Assembly: GCF_900107455.1 (NCBI RefSeq) | Contig: NZ_FNQB01000003.1 | Span: 1,674,001 to 1,738,000, forward strand | Reading direction: 5' to 3' | Origin: Asanoa ishikariensis | GTDB taxonomy: Bacteria > Actinomycetota > Actinomycetes > Mycobacteriales > Micromonosporaceae | Length of the DNA: 64,000 nt | In this document: piece by piece, positions 63,749 to 64,000 of the stretch | How positions within the stretch are numbered: position 1 is the first letter of the stretch | Layout: each line of letters begins with the position of its first letter | The notes under the pieces: generated by a model | Database searches by the model: none | Seen by the model: only the letters and a program-made list of their open reading frames with translations | Told to the model about the DNA's origin: nothing | Made by a program: the position numbers and the translations under genes

Positions 63749-64000
63749 TTGCCAAGATCCAAATCTTCCGCGGCCAACGCGGCCAGCACTTCCGAGCGAT
63801 CAGTGCGCGGCTTCGGCGGCCGCGGCGGCTTCGGCGGCTTGGGCGGCCGGTTGCCGGCGGTGGCCACGAACGCGGCCAGGGCGGTGGTGATCGGCACCGC
63901 GGCGACCAGGCCGAGCGTGCCGACGACGCTGCGGACGATCTCCTGGGCGATGAACTCCGCGGTCAGCACCTCGCGGACGCCGGTCCCGCCGGCGATCACC
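63745..64000 (-). CDS. YibE/F-family membrane protein, C-terminal part
   Basis: Only the last 84 or so residues are in the window. 'GVREVLTAEFIAQEIVRSVVGTLGLVAAVPITTALAAF' is the conserved C-terminus of YibE/F-family proteins, followed by a Pro/Lys-rich tail (PPKPPKPPRPPKP). The gene starts beyond the right edge. The family is an uncharacterised multispan membrane protein group. Its stop overlaps the downstream ATG. Confidence 0.85.
   Translation of the reverse strand, partial: VIAGGTGVREVLTAEFIAQEIVRSVVGTLGLVAAVPITTALAAFVATAGNRPPKPPKPPRPPKPRTDRSEVLAALAAEDLDLGK

Overview
The window is chromosomal DNA from a very GC-rich actinomycete. GC-biased third codon positions, frequent GTG starts, ATGA stop/start overlaps and many leaderless-type starts (TAnnnT about 6-7 bases before ATG/GTG) all fit Actinobacteria. 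The gene set (kdp with an extra tiny membrane gene, treXYZ, polyphosphate glucokinase, glcDEF-aceB, selB/selD) and the dispersed AAGGGnCCCTT palindrome suggest Micromonosporales/Micromonosporaceae. That placement is inference, not proven. I see no phage, no intact insertion sequence, no CRISPR array, no rRNA and no tRNA. It reads as ordinary chromosome with several lineage-specific oddities.

Layout. 0-10 kb: a HEAT-like membrane protein, then the whole high-affinity K+ system on the minus strand (27-aa peptide, kdpF, kdpA, kdpB, kdpC, kdpD, kdpE). 10-18 kb: treX-treY-treZ (trehalose from glycogen) and citrate synthase. 18-22 kb: a three-gene envelope operon (small membrane protein, methyltransferase, membrane sulfatase/phosphoglycerol-transferase-like enzyme). 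22-26 kb: VOC protein, AraC regulator, and an OmpR-type two-component pair with an 11-bp-periodic direct-repeat array upstream. 26-30 kb: TetR regulator divergent from a translationally coupled Baeyer-Villiger monooxygenase, short-chain dehydrogenase and alpha/beta hydrolase. 30-34 kb: LtrA-like membrane protein, pentapeptide-repeat protein, an 18-bp repeat array, a small secreted protein and a 0.56-kb gene-free stretch.

34-43 kb: lysozyme-like secreted protein, a giant DivIVA-like protein with a low-complexity tail, a STAS protein, a polyphosphate glucokinase with a 290-residue histone-like basic tail, a membrane protein with a disordered tail and a CPBP protease. 43-48 kb: small secreted protein, M6 metalloprotease with P-domain, a divergent Ser/Thr kinase, and an orphan serine-recombinase zinc-ribbon gene behind a perfect inverted repeat. 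48-55 kb: glcD-glcE-glcF-aceB (glycolate to glyoxylate to malate), a divergent Nramp-like transporter and a lipoprotein. 55-64 kb: selB/selD divergent pair (no selA or selC seen), a Thr/Ser dehydratase with a decayed copy of its 3' end, ankyrin protein, HxlR-ROK operon divergent from an NAD(P)-binding protein, a membrane protein and the C-terminus of a YibE/F protein.

Themes are osmotic and K+ homeostasis (Kdp, trehalose), central carbon metabolism (citrate synthase, glycolate/malate synthase, polyP glucokinase) and envelope biology. The observations most worth follow-up are the basic tail on the polyP glucokinase, the 11-bp lattice upstream of the response regulator, the giant DivIVA-like protein, the 18-bp intergenic repeats, the orphan recombinase zinc ribbon with its operator-like repeat, and the envelope trio.
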